Below, one piece after another: positions 25,010 through 54,920 of a stretch of 64,000 nt of DNA. The translations under genes were made by a program, and so were the position numbers. Under the pieces are notes generated by a model, which was not told where the DNA came from, searched no databases, and saw nothing but the letters and a program-made list of their open reading frames with translations. Source of the DNA: Rhinolophus ferrumequinum (taxonomy: Eukaryota > Chordata > Mammalia > Chiroptera > Rhinolophidae); assembly GCF_004115265.2 (NCBI RefSeq), contig NC_046296.1:17614795-17678794 (forward strand), in the 5' to 3' direction. Each line of letters opens with the position of its first letter. Position 1 is the first letter of the stretch.

Positions 25010-25660
25010 ACCCATTTGCCCGCTACAAATGAGACCTCCAACCCCTCAGCGATGTCTCCTATCCGCCGGCAGGGGGCGGTGGCTACGACACGCCTCTCCG
25101 CTGTGGTCCTAATCCGCCTCCCAGGCACAGTGCGCACGCGCCTATTTCGCTCCAGGTGTCCATCTTTGTGCCTGATCGATGTCTCCTCGGCCGCGCTCAG
25201 CGCTCAGTTTTTAACCCCGGCTGGGTTTGGGGAAGAGTAGCGTGTTCCTTGGAGTCGGAGCACCTTTGGACCTTATGGGGCGACAGGGTCTGGGGCGGGC
25301 CTAGAGGAGTCGGGCGACGCGTCGGGCAGCCCACGCGGGTTGGGCGGGGCGGGGCGGGACTGGCAAGGTCTTGGGCGTCGGTCGCCGGTGGGGCCGGAGC
25401 CGGGCGCGGAGCCCCTGAGTCGACAGGTACGGAGGCGGCGACCCTGCCAACCGTCCCCTCCGCCGCCCCCTGCGTGTTCGCGAGGTTCCCGGCAGTGGAC
25501 TGGGGGCTCGGCGCTGGCCTGGGGGCAGCATGGATCCCGGAGTGCGGGGCAGGGGATGGCCGGGGTGGGCCGCGGCGGGGGTGGGCGCCCGTCTGTGTCT
25601 GGGCGGGGCCGACCCTCCTGAGTTGTCAGTCTGGCGGTGTTTTCCCGGGATCAGTGTGAT
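25010..25660 (+). promoter_or_regulatory. DCTN1: DCTN1 distal CpG-island promoter and untranslated exon
   Basis: The stretch is dense in CpG, GC boxes (ggggcggggc near 25345) and GC-rich runs, in sharp contrast to the AT-rich repeats on either side. A good splice donor (CGACAG|GTACGG) at 25426/25427 would end an untranslated first exon. That exon could splice to about 36625 or directly to 38390, where Met at 38408 (MSAEASAR) would start the protein. The reading frames in both strands here (for example 25156-25659) lack splice or homology support and are taken as GC-rich chance frames. Confidence 0.7.
25066..25079 (+). promoter_or_regulatory. CTCF-like motif upstream of DCTN1
   Basis: CCGGCAGGGGGCGG fits the CTCF core (CC-N-[GC]-[CT]-AGGGGGC-R-S) on the + strand with one unfavoured base. 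It is about 350 bases upstream of the probable DCTN1 first exon. This is a sequence match only. Confidence 0.45.
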
Positions 25661-26439
25661 TGCTCCTCCGAATTCCTCCGGAACTGCAAGGGCCACCCTC
25701 CTTTCCTGGGCGCGTCCCAGGCACCCCTGAACCCATTCCGAGCCACAGGTTTCCTGTGGGCACTTGGTTGAGAAGTTTGTGTCAAACAAAATAACAATCC
25801 CCCTCTCCCGCCAAAAAAAAAAAAATCCCAAAAAACAAAATCCATAGAAGTCTCAAGCCTGGGGGCCTGGATATGGGTTTGGCGTGTCTGTCTCTCCCAC
25901 TGTTGGGATCCGCCTTACTAGCAGGATGATCCTTGAGAGGTCCTCTTGCCTCCCTCCAGTCTTGAGGCAGAACCACAGTTAAATCACACAGGTGAGGAAC
26001 TCCACTGTTTTTAAAGAGGCAGTGATTTAGAAACAGTACTCTCGTATTTTGCAGTGAGGAGAGCAGCAAGCCGGTATTAACCACCTACTAATCAAGTGTG
26101 CTTAAGGTACTGAGTGAAGGAGCTACAAGGTAGTTTGACATTCTTTACCTGGTGTACTGCCAAAGCCTGAGTTAATGGGAACGTTAAGAGATAATACAAA
26201 TTTTAAAGGCATTTTGTGTTCAAATATGTTTAGAAACGTCATGGTCATAGTTTAGTCTACTACAGAATATTTCAGAGCCTTCAATACACTAAGGATACTA
26301 CCAGGATATTATCAGGACTCTCCCACTGGAAGTATGGTATGGAGAGTTTCCTAGATTTGAACGAGAAATACTGTGTTTCTTGGGTGCTGCTTCTGCTTCA
26401 CATCTGAAACAGTTTGGGAAATACAGTTCCAGGATTAGA

Positions 26440-26610
26440 AACTCAAGGTTTGGAAGGAATAGTGTAGGCTTTTCAAACTTGAATAGTACATAGACCTGGG
26501 GATCTTGTTAAAATACAGATACTGTTTGGTTGTACATTTCTAATAAGTTCCCAAGTAGTATTTATGCTGCTGGTCCGTGGACCACACTTGGAGTAGCAAG
26601 GGAATAGATT
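26440..26610 (+). repeat. MER5A-type hAT-Charlie MITE
   Basis: 'gacctggggatcttgttaaa', 'catttctaataagttcccaa' and 'tgctgctggtccgtggacca' are in MER5A order. It is an old nonautonomous DNA transposon. Confidence 0.8.
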
Positions 26611-26765
26611 ACCGGATTGAAAGTTAAGAGACCATGTTCTGCTTCCTGTTCTCCAGAACAAACTGCTGCCTTGAGTGACTTCACCTGTCTAGGCCTATAA
26701 AATAGGAGACTGGACTAGATCGCTAAGGCTCCTTTCATGTCTCAAGTGCTGTGATGATAGTCCAG
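26610..26765 (+). repeat. MIR-like fragment
   Basis: 'ccttgagtgacttcacctgt', 'aaaataggagactggactag' and 'ctcctttcatgtctcaagtg' match MIR-type wording directly after the MER5A element. Confidence 0.5.
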
Positions 26766-27384
26766 TTTATTGGGCTTGCACATTTCTAACAGTGGGAAAT
26801 TAACTGCAGATAAGTCATCCCCTTCCATCTTGGATAGTTTAATAAGGAAGTTTTTGTGCTGAAATACATCTCTGCAACTTCCATCCTGTGGTCCTAGGTT
26901 AGCTCTTGGAATCAAATAGAAAAAAAGTGTAATCTCTCTTTAAAAGGTGACCTTTAAAGTATTAGATGACAGCTGTTCCTACCAAGTTTTCGCCAAAAGA
27001 AATTGCCCTTAATTTTCCCATGATGTTGTTTCAAATTCCTTTCTTTTAAACTTACCCGTTCTGCTGGAGTGCAGTGGCGCTTTAGCTGGACTTTGCAGGA
27101 TGGGTGGAGCTTGCAAGACTAGGGAAAGCATACTAAGCCGCTGACAGTAGTGCAGAGATGACAGTGCATGAGTCAGACCCAGGATTGTTTGGCTCAAGTA
27201 AGAAATGGTATGTTAGTGAAAGATTTGGGGCAGGTGAGTGTATGGGCAAAGCAATATTTTAGAGTTTATAGTTTTTTTTTACTGTGGTTGGAAAGGGGGA
27301 AGGAGCAGCAGGGAGCTAGATCTGCTTCACATTATTCGTAATAGAGAACTTAGATTGCTAATAATAGTAAAGTCTATATTTATG

Positions 27385-27560
27385 TATAACATTTTACAGA
27401 TTACAGAACTTTTCATAGGCATGATCTCATTTGACTTAATAATCCTGTGAGGTAGGCAGAGCCGCTTTTACCCTGTTGTAGAGTGGAGGTTCCAAAGAGG
27501 GTAAATGATTTGCCTTAATTCTCAAAGCTATTAAGTGGCAGAGCAAAGTTACGACAGTGG
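27385..27560. repeat. MIR SINE fragment
   Basis: 'ggcatgatctcatttgactt', 'aatcctgtgaggtaggcaga', 'aagagggtaaatgatttgcc' and 'gctattaagtggcagagc' follow the MIR pattern. Confidence 0.7.
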
Positions 27561-28287
27561 TAATGGAGGATACAGAAAGGATGCTGGAGGCAATAGTACT
27601 AAGTTTGGCCTGACTGACATGAGGGTACGAAGGGGAAGAAGTCGTCACGGAGGAGTCAGAATGGTTGGGAGAATCATACCATGGACAACTGCCCCTGTAG
27701 GTTGTACTCTGCCAGCTTTATCATGGCTAGCGGCTGCCTGGTGATACAGTTTGGGAGGGATTGTAGTAGAGGATTCCCAGGTGGCTTGTCTTGTCTCCAG
27801 CTGCTGGGTGGTGCTGGGGGGATTGGGTTATCTGTCCCGTACCACGGGAAGTGAGAGCTGGGTCCTCAGTGTCTCCCAAGGAGGCAGGTGCTGAGCAATT
27901 GACTGATTCAAATGTATTTAGGGCTTGCCACCCTAGAGACTCTGAATTTGGCTTTATATCACTTTCCTTTTGAAGTTCAGGCTAGTAACAGTTGGCTGAT
28001 GGACAAATTTGGTGTCTAGTCTGACCTCTGCAAGCTCCTATGAAGCCCCAGAGGGCTTCACCAAAGCAGAGACTGGACCTTTGTCAACCCCAAAGCTTCA
28101 CGAAAGCTGTTTTCCCAGAAGATCTGCACTTTTCCTAGAGCCTAGAGGTGTCTCTGTGGTCCCTTTACCCTGGAAGCACATGAGATTGAAATTGAGTGTC
28201 ATTACCAAATTCCGCAGGACCTGGGGCTGTCTCTGTATTTTCAGTTTCTTAGGCTCCTATCTGGAGAGGAAAGAGCTACATCTGCTG

Positions 28288-28310
28288 GTGTGTGTGTGTG
28301 TGTGTGTGTG
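28288..28310. repeat. (TG)n microsatellite
   Basis: About 11 TG units in DCTN1 intron 1. Confidence 0.95.
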
Positions 28311-30204
28311 GCTCCAGCACACATAACCGGTAATTTCCTCCACGGTGGTGATCTTGAAGGGCAGAGCTACTGTCTGGGAAAGCTGTCAGAACCAGCTTAT
28401 ATCCCTAGAGGCTAGCGTTGGTACAGGCTTCTAGTCCACATTGAGTGTCTTCTGTGTTCAGTGCTTAGGATGCTGAGATGATGTCCTCTCTGCTCTGGAG
28501 GAATTCATTATAGGATACGGGAGACAATATTTTAAATAAAATGAGATATTGTAACAGAGATGGGTTCAAAGTCTATGTGATGGCAGAGGAGGGAATAACT
28601 AGCACTACATGGAGACGTCAGGGGAATCCTCAGGAAAGAGGTGAACATCGAGCTGAGCCTTGAAGATGACGAGAGAGAGAGTGGCGCTGGTGACATTTGC
28701 AACATTTCAGAGGCATAAGGGGGAACATAAGTAAATTCAAGTGGGAGAACTTTGAGATCGAAGGAGAGGTGACGATGAGACTAGACTTACAACAAGGCCA
28801 GGGTTTTAATGGCCTGCAATGCTGTGCTGAGAAGATTCAATTTTGTGGGCATGGGCGCCACTGGAAGGTTTTAGGCAGGGAGGGGATGTGTTTTGGGAAG
28901 CTCACTGTGGAAATAGACTAAAAGGGGAGAATCTGGATCAGGGACCTCAGGAGACTCTTGTCATAACCTAGGCCTGGTCTGAGGCTGCACTAAGGATTAG
29001 CTCAGTGGGGGTGGGAGGAGGGGATGAATCAGACTAGAGCCAGAACTAACCTGACGTGGGACTGATTGGTTGTTGAGACCAAGAGAGAGGAGTTGCTGAG
29101 GACTCAGTTTTCTATTTTGGCTGGATGGTGGTGCCAGTAGTAAAGAGGGAATACAGAGGAGGAACATATTTGGGGGAGAAGGTAACGAGTGTGTTTTGGG
29201 TCATGTTGAACTTGGGGGTGTCTGTGGCACGTAGCATGCAGGTGGAAATGTGGGTCTGAGGTTCGGAAGTCTGCCTAGGGGTGGTAGGTGTAAGTGGTGG
29301 TTGGTCCGTGGGAATGGATGAGCCCAGCCATGCTTACAGAGGCTGAAGATGACGGAGTCGTGGAGGATTGGTGCACAGGGTGAGAGAGAGTGTTGTCCAG
29401 GAAGCTGGGAGAAGAAGAAGGAAGAGAAGCAGCAGCCTCACTCGCTACAGGGAGGTCAAGTAGGATGAGCTCGGAAAATGCACCTTGAGATTTGGCAGCT
29501 AGAAGGTTGTGGTCACCAGGGCTTTTACTTGATTAGCGTGAGAGGCTTATGGAATGGTAGGGACAGGAGCCAGGTGGGTTGAGGGGTGGACGGGAAGTGC
29601 GGGTGGGTGGGTGTAATCACCGTGAGTAGTTTGGCAGGGAAGGAAGGAAGGAAAGGAAAGGGAGGTAGCAGAGACTAGAGGCAGTTTTGCCTGGACTAGA
29701 AGAGTCGTGAGCCTGGGTTATCTGATGATGTATAAGCCAGTAGAGAGGGTGCAGTTGAAAGCACAGGAGAAAAGATCATTGTTAAATCAGGTCCTCGGAG
29801 GAGGTTGGAGGTGTTGGCCCTGAAAAGGAGGGTTGGGGGGGTGTCATCATTTCCTTTGAAGAGGGACGACAGAAGAAAGACTGAAGGAAGAAAGAGGCAA
29901 TGATGGTTGCAGATACATCTGAATTTGCAGAGGAATTCTTATCTAATTGGCCCCATTTCTTTCTCAGCGAGGTTATCTGCTGAGGTGAGAGGATGCTGGT
30001 TTGGGCTCAGACAGGAATAGGGACTAGGAAGTGGTAAGGGAAGCTTGAAACAGCTGTCCAGAGGAAAGGGAGAGAGAGCAGACTTGAGACGTGCTCCAAG
30101 CGTACTGAATACCTTCTGACTTAAATTCTGCGCTGTAGCCTCTCCGTCTTCTTCATAATCGAGCCCTTCACACTAGGCATTCTTTTAATTTCTTTTCAGT
30201 CACT

Positions 30205-30376
30205 TTATTCTTTTAAACTTTTATTTATTTAAGTGTGTTTTTCCAGGACCCATCATCTCCAAGTCATGTAGTTGTTTCAATCTAGCTGTGGAGGGTGCAG
30301 CTCAACGTGGCCCATGTGGGGATCGAACTGGCAACCTTGTTAAGAGTACCACCAGTTGAGCTAACCGGCCACCCCT
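30205..30376 (-). mobile_element. Bat tRNA-derived SINE fragment, VES type
   Basis: On the minus strand the tRNA-like head is at about 30376-30320 (gttcgatccccacatgggcc-like region on that strand), followed by a short body and an A/T-rich tail near 30205. It is related to the 18262-18703 copy but shorter and more diverged. Confidence 0.75.
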
Positions 30377-30984
30377 CTTTTCAGTCATTCTTAATGTGAT
30401 TTTTACAACCCTGTTAGAAAGGTATTGTTGTTATCCCTTTTTACAGAAGAGGAAATTGAGGCACGGAGGATTACTGAGGCTTAGTAAGTACTACTTAGGT
30501 TTGATGAATCTCTTCTGCAGAAACGGCATTCCATCCCCTGAGGCCTCAGAAAAGGCAGAAATTTCATTCCAACTCCCAGTTTCTGGACCTCGAGGTGCCA
30601 TAGTCTCGGGCTGCTATGGAGTGAGGCTTACCAGGCCAGTCTGCGGGCATGAGTGTGGCATGGGTGGGCAGGGCGGTGGGCTCAGTGTTGCTGCTGCCTT
30701 TTTACAGCCACGTAGGGACCCTGAAATCCTTGAGGGATTTCCTAGCATCCTGCTAGAAAGACAAGTGACTGATAGTGTGTGGTGCTGCAGGCTGAGTCCG
30801 TGTTACCTGAGACAGTGAACGAGAAAAGAGTTCTTGTCTCGGGGTGGGGATGAGGGAGAAGGTGAGGGGATTAGAAAGCAGTCGGTAACCACAAGATGGC
30901 CACGGGGATACGAAAGTCAGTTTGGGGAATGTAATCAATAATGTTGAAAAGATTTTGTAGGGTTTCCGATGGACACTTGTCTCA

Positions 30985-31308
30985 TTAGGGAGACCACCTT
31001 AGGGATGATGTAGATGCCTGATCACTGCACTGTACACCTGAAGCTGAAGCTGAACAATAATGAATGTCAACCATAATCTTATATATGTATATGTATATGT
31101 ATATGTATAGTTACAAGAAGTGGAGTACAGCATAAGGAATAGAGACAGTGGAAATGTAACGGCTGTGTGTGATGTCAGGGGGGGAGTAGATTGGGGGAGA
31201 GGGGTTATCACTTTGTAAGGGGTATAAATGATAAACGTCTAACTATTACATTGTTTTGTACACCTGAAACTAATTTAAAAAATTGGAATATTTCACAGAA
31301 AAAAAAAA
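30985..31308 (+). repeat. L1 3' end, sense, with (TATATG)n
   Basis: 'ctgcactgtacacctgaagc', 'aataatgaatgtcaaccata', a TATATG tract at about 31081-31110, then 'aaatgataaacgtctaacta' and 'gtacacctgaaactaattta' with a terminal A-run. These are the 3' UTR and tail of a 5'-truncated L1. Confidence 0.8.
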
Positions 31309-33419
31309 AAAGATCTTGTCTCCATCAGCCAGAAAAAGAGACTCTTTTTCTGCCATTATGGGATGAGGCAGATCTACAACCTTATATAATAGCATAAATT
31401 ATATAAACTATATAAATTATATAAACACTCACCTTTTGTGTTTTCCCATTGGTGTGATGGAATGTGTAAGTAAGGTGGACACCTGACTTGAGTGACAGGG
31501 GACAATGGTGGGATGGCACGGAGGGGAGAGAAAGGGACTTACCTTTTCCTGCGGCAGCCACTGGGCATCATTTCCGTGTCCTTCCTCTGTAGGTTGCCAT
31601 GGATACGCCTTTGCGTGGTGACTTGAGGAGATTGATTTCCATTATGATCAGATAGATGATGACGTGGATTTAAAAAGAGAGAGGACAGAATGCTCGGCTT
31701 CTGGGGAGTGGCCAGGGAGCTGCCCAAAAGGCAGAGCCCAGCACAGCCCAGGTGGCTGTGGCTTTGTTGGCTGCTTTGATTTTTGCTGAAGTTGTGAAAT
31801 GGTGCATCTCTCTCTCTAGAGCGCAGACTCAGGGTTCCCTGTCTGCAGGGTCCTAGTGCCAGGGACTTGGTGGTGGGTTCCTGGGAAGGGACCAGGAGGA
31901 ACTTGGAACAGGCTGTGAAGTAGGACTCCTGCTAGCACGGGGAGGGTTGCGGTTTCTCAGTACAGGGCTGCGCTCAAGTGGCTGTTGCCTTCTGCAAAAG
32001 TTCTTTTATTGCGAATAAGCGAGGCGTGTTGTATAGCTTTCCTTGCTGGCTCTTGGAGGTCTGGGCCCTTTGGAGGTGGGCTGGGTATTCCTGGGGTAGA
32101 AGGGTACTTTGGGAGGGGGTGGAGCTGCATGCAGATTGGGAATGGGCTGCAGACCTTTCTGGGGATAACGAGGAGAGGTAAAGAAAAAGTCCATTTAGGG
32201 TCTCAGCCCTCTCTGTGTGAGATCATAAAGCAGATACAGGAGTAGGATCTAGGAACAAAATACTGTATGTATCTTCTTTCTTGAGTTCCTGTGTGTATCT
32301 GGAATCCAGCCTTCCAAGCTTCCAGCTCCCCAGCCTCTATTTCTCACTCAGTGATCCTCTCCTTTCCTGAGCGATTTCTGTCCACACTTCTCCCTTCCCT
32401 ACTAGTGCTTTCAGAGATGTACAACTTTGCCCCAGTCTTAAGAGCTGGATCTTGCTCATTACCCCTGTGTTTCGTTTTATCTCTTTGCAACCAAACTAGT
32501 CTATGCTGGTGCCTAATGCAGTTCAGTTCAAGTGTGTGAACCCTGCTGTCAGCCTGCCTGGATTTCAAACCAGCTCCTCTCCCAGGGGGACCAGGGAAAG
32601 CAAACAGTTGGGTTAGTCCAGGGTCAAGTTTAGGTGAGGTGAGACAAGAGGAGGTCACGGGCTCAAATGGTGCTGGGGTGCCAGTCAGAGCGAGTAGACG
32701 TGGTCCAGGCTGGGTGCCAAAGAGGCTTTTCCTCCTTAATTCCCAACAATCTACCTGTTTTCCTGTCATATTCTGAAATGTTCTCCAAGACCATTAGTAA
32801 CCTATTTATCAGACACAGAATTTTCTGTTCTCTCTTCCCATTTTCCTAGCTATTTTAGCAGTATTTAGTATCACTGGGGAGGAAAATGGATGAGAAATCC
32901 AGAGAGTATTTGTCTTCTCCCTGGCCGAGGGAGCATATGACTCAGAGTTGTCCTGAGACTGGGGGTGGGGCCCCGTGGTGCTGTGGAAGGGTCATGTACC
33001 TGTACAGCGGGTCACATGTGCCCCCTGCCGCTTTCTGGCCTTGAGACTCAGGAGAGTCGTTTTGACTTCTGAGACTCAGTTCCTTCACCTGTAGGAAGGA
33101 GATAATGGAATGTGTTTTGGACGCACGACAGGAGCATTTTGGAGTACACAGGTGCATTTGCCCCAGAGAAGAACCTAAGAACAGGACTGACTTTCTCTCT
33201 TCTGACATGTCAGTTTCCCTTCCCATTTCCCCCTTCCCCCCAGTTGTCACTGTTTTCAATCATTTTTTCGTTACTCATCCTTGAAAACTCCCTAATTTAT
33301 TCATGTGTTTACTTATTCATGCGTTTCTCCATTCATCTATCCACTCAGGCAGCATTTGAGTTCCTGCTGTATGCGAGTCGTCATTGACGTACCTCAATAA
33401 TGACGGAGCTGATGTGACA

Positions 33420-33605
33420 CTTTGTTGAGCACATGTTCTGTGCCGGGCACTGCGCTACCTGCTTTACTTCAATTTTATTGAATCCTTACAACGTCCCTGT
33501 GAGGTGGGCATATTTCCTCCCTTTTTCTCAGATGAGGTAATTGGGCTCTGAAAGTTAAGTATCTTGACCATAGTCATATAGGTGAGGCAATGGGAGGACC
33601 AAAGC
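33420..33605. repeat. MIR SINE fragment
   Basis: 'gagcacatgttctgtgccgg', 'aatccttacaacgtccctgt', 'ttctcagatgaggtaattgg' and 'agtcatataggtgag' match MIR. Confidence 0.75.
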
Positions 33606-33719
33606 TGTACCAGGTCTGTCTCCAGAGCCCACGCAAGCCTGCTGCCTCTTTCCCCGTGTCTGACCGGATCTATCATCGGGTCTTCCCAGGGCTCTTTGGT
33701 GCTGTCTCTGAATCGGCCC

Positions 33720-33995
33720 CTTTCCTCTTCTCTCTCCTGAGGCTCGTTCAGAACCCCCTCACCCCTTGCTCATTCCTGCAGCAGTCCCCTTGCTGTTATC
33801 CCCATCTTTTACCGAGTTGCGCCTGACTCCACTCCGTCCGTTCTGCCACCGGTTTGATCTTCCTAAAGTAGTTTCCATTATGCTAGTCTCCTGTTCAGGA
33901 AGAGACTGGAGTCCTGTTACTGGATCAAGTCCATCTACCTCTACCTGGTGGTGAACTCCCTGACTATCCGTACTTACCTTCCAGTACATATAAAT
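33720..33995 (+). repeat. L2 LINE fragment
   Basis: The pattern of 'ccattatgctagtctcctgt', 'ggatcaagtccatctacctc' and 'gtgaactccctgactatccg' resembles the 3' part of L2. Confidence 0.45.
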
Positions 33996-34507
33996 ATCCA
34001 TGTGTTTATTTAGTCAATAAACATTTGACGCCATGAACTAAGGGTGATGGGATCATAAAGAGGAAAAGTTCTCTTTATGGGCTCTGCTTTAAAAGGCTTA
34101 TAGTTGAATAGAACTCATCTTGATTCCTTCACTTAGTCCAGCTAGTCTTCTTTGATATTCCCTAGTTAATCAAAATTGTTTCTGTCTCTATTCATACTGG
34201 GTTCACAATTTATAGTGTTTGTAGGACTTTCCTCTCCACGTATACAAAAAAACAACCTATAATTCAAGGTCTAGTCAGGTGCCCTTTTTCTTTCTAGTTC
34301 ACCTTTCTCTTGTGTGTAACGCTTATAATATTTATTGTCTAGATATTTTAAGACATGTATCATCTGTTATCATATCAGGTGATTTTTTGCACTTCTACAG
34401 CTTCTGCACTTTTTACAAAGCACTTTGATGTGCTTTATCTTACTCAAGCCTCACGACATTAATGTAGATATAGGAGAAGAAACATCCTCTACAAACTTAG
34501 GTAACTA

Positions 34508-34724
34508 CTGTGTTTCCCTGAAAATAAGACCTAGCTGAACAATCAGTTTTAATGTGTCTTTTGGAGCAAAAATTAATATAAGACCTGATCTTATTTTACT
34601 ATAAGACCGGGTATATAATATAATAATATCATATAATACCACGTCTTATATTAATATTTGCCCCAGAAGACGCATCAGATCAGAGCTGATTGTCCGGCTA
34701 GGTCTTATTTTCGGGGAAACACGG
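34508..34724. mobile_element. TA-flanked MITE with near-perfect inverted ends
   Basis: Left end CTGTGTTTCCCTGAAAATAA, right end (inverted) CCGTGTTTCCCCGAAAATAA. Target duplications TA at 34506-34507 and 34725-34726. The left and right halves are near-complementary over most of the 217 bases, so the whole could fold into a hairpin around an AT-rich centre at about 34610-34640. It is nonautonomous and related by its ends to 11656-11863. Confidence 0.9.
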
Positions 34725-34764
34725 TACATACACCTGTGTGGCTAGTGAGTTGTGAGGTTGTTAG

Positions 34765-35190
34765 ATCTCCGAAGGCGGTGTGGTCTAGAGGAAGAGCATG
34801 GCCTTGGGACCCTGGAGGTGTGTGATAACAGTGAGGATGGTAGAATGGCCAGAGGGTTCCAGTTCAAGCTTTGGTTCCAGTGTTGAGTCCACCTCTCACC
34901 TTCCGTGTAACTTCAGAGAAGTTGTCCAGTTTTCTAAGCCTGACTTTCCTTGTCTGCATTGTATCTGGCCTGCCTCTCTGTGGTGTTACTGTGAGTCCCA
35001 AATGGGCTGATCACAACTTTGTTGTTAGCTAACTTTCGTTGAATACTTATTACCTACCAGGCACTGTCTTAAATGTTCTCCGTGGCTTATCTTAGCTAAT
35101 CCTCACAGCAGCTCTCTGAGTTGTAGCTACCAAGTCGTGAAGCCAGGAATTGGACGTAAGTGGCGTGAGTCGAAAACCAAGGTGCTCTGT
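34765..35190 (+). repeat. MIR-related fragments
   Basis: 'ccgtgtaacttcagagaagt' with 'ccagttttctaagcctgact' and later 'aatacttattacctaccagg' with 'agctaatcctcacagcagct' look like two MIR pieces. Confidence 0.55.
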
Positions 35191-36399
35191 AAAGTGTGCT
35201 GAACATGTGAAGTCCAGGCAGCAAGGACCTGCATGGCCCTGCCCACCTGTGTACTGTGATTAGGGAAGGGAGGGGGCAGCATGGAGATTTTGCAGGGGAG
35301 GAGAGAAATGGTTTCCCCGGTGGTTTGGCCAGGATTGAAGATGTGGAGAGGTGTTTGGGGGCCTGAGATCTGGCTGTTGGTCACCAGGATACTCTTAGGC
35401 TGTCTGGCCTGCCTTAGAAAAAGGGGGGGCGTGGAGGCAGACCCTGCTTGGCCAGTGGGGCCCAGTCCGGACAAGGCAGGTATCCCTAGGCCCAGGGTGT
35501 CTAGATCCACACCACACTTAGTAGATGGGTCAGACCTCAGGCCAACCTGTTGGCGACTTAGGGGTTGTGACCCTGCTCTGTTGGTTCCTGGTCCATGTTA
35601 GATGGGAAAATGAATGAAGTGGTATCGTTACATAGCCATCTGGAGACCTTTTGCTAGAATGTACAATCTTATTATATTAAACATTTTTCATTATAAAAGT
35701 AATACGTGGTTATTAAAGACATTCTGTGAAACAGAAATATAGACAGTAAACCATAGTATCAGGTGATCGAGGGGAACTGGGCCTTGTGCTTTTGGCCATG
35801 GCCCTTATGAATCCAGTTGAACCTGATAATCTTGGTGTTCAGAGGCTGACCATTTGTGACATCCAGAAGGGAGAAAGTGACTGTGGCAGCCGTTGCCAGC
35901 GTGGGGTATTGCTTTGCTGTGTGTGTGAAGTTGCCTCTGGTACTGCCCTTCCTTTGCTGGACAGTGGACAGGACCTGGCCCCTCTGGCCCTCTGTGCGAT
36001 TGAAATCCAGACCCTAATATCGTGATTTTGGACCCCGAGTCCAGAGTTTAGAAAGGGAAGGGAGAACACTAGAAAGGGGGATGGGAGACCCTTATTTTGG
36101 CTGTGTGGGGGCCCTAGGCAGCTGATGGTTTTGAAGTGTCACTTGATGCTTTCATACTTGCTGAGGCCTCACATCGTGGGGGGGCAGGGCATGATTGAGG
36201 GGGCGCACACTAGGAGGGCCCGTCAGGGCTGTACTCCCAGCCCTAGGCCAGTCTGCTCTAGGGCTGAGGGCTGAGGGTCTATGGCTGGGCCTCGCCCCGT
36301 CGTCCTCACCCTGCTCTCTGGCCCAGGTGAAGCAGGGGGGCACTAGGACCCAGAGGCCAGCACTGTTCCTGACAAGTCTAGAGCAGCACTAGCGCAGAG

Positions 36400-36664
36400 T
36401 GAGTCTCATCAGTTGGCAAGCAGGATTCGGTGTCTCTGGGTTCAGGAATCCTCGGGCAGCTGAGGGGACTTGCTCCTCAGTCCCCATCTCGGACCCTACC
36501 CCTGCCACAGCAGGTCCATGGACTGGGGAAGGCCGTGCCTGATGGCTTCTGTGTCTGTCCATGACGGCCTGGAGTCCTGACCCTCCTGGCTAGGTTTCTG
36601 CCTTTTCTCTCTGTCTTTGGCCAGCCGGGGAGGGGGTAGAGGCCGTAGCGGCCAGGTGAGCAAC
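36400..36664 (+). promoter_or_regulatory. DCTN1: Probable proximal DCTN1 promoter/5' UTR of the MAQSK exon
   Basis: The sequence before the first coding exon is moderately GC-rich, with a CpG-containing patch (ccagccggggagggggtaga onward, 36621-36650). The canonical human p150 transcript, as I recall, starts with the exon that codes MAQSKRHVYSR, so a promoter is expected here. An alternative reading is an acceptor at 36623-36624 (ttggccAG), making 36625-36697 an internal exon fed from the distal CpG island. Both could be used. Confidence 0.5.
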
Positions 36665-54579
<17,915 letters not shown>

Positions 54580-54920
54580 GCGCTCCTTCCCCCACTGGCC
54601 CCCCGCCCTCAGCCCTCCTGCTGCCGCTCTGCCCGCCCGATGCATGGCCACCTCAGCGGCCCCAGGTAGAAGCGTGTGTGTAAAGCCGTTCTGGCCCCCA
54701 CGCAGCTTCACTTTGCCTGTCGGTGCCCTGCCCCTTGGTCTGGGTGCCCCTGTTTTCCAGTCCCTGGCCTCTGCCAGAGCTCGCTGTTAGCTGCTCCCTC
54801 CTTCCTGGGGGGCCTCAGGGCCTGTGGGACATAGGCTGAGACCCCACCACCAACGGCTGCGGGAGGTCCACCTGATTGAGGACATCACCCTTTGATTAAA
54901 GCAACTTCTGCTTCCGTGCT
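54580..54920 (+). terminator. DCTN1: DCTN1 3' UTR with ATTAAA poly(A) signal
   Basis: A GC-rich 3' UTR of about 315 bases ends with ATTAAA at 54895-54900, followed by a T/G-rich stretch from about 54912 that suits cleavage-factor binding. No AATAAA is present in the UTR. Confidence 0.8.

Larger units (their letters stand above)
25846..36400 (+). other. DCTN1: DCTN1 first intron, mostly unfeatured
   Basis: This is an intron of about 11 kb between the distal promoter and the first coding exon. Recognised repeats in it are listed separately. The longer stretches without named features are 27560-30200 (GC-balanced, with a TG microsatellite), 31310-33400 and 35200-36400. I found no exon with convincing splice sites and homology in any of them. 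The AG-rich text at 28450-28930 has the look of an old mammalian repeat that I cannot name. Confidence 0.6.

Noticed and set aside
25156-25659. Reading frame of 167 residues in the DCTN1 CpG island, and the overlapping frames on both strands
   Set aside because: GC-rich sequence yields long chance frames; composition is Gly/Arg/Ala-rich and there is no homology or splice support.
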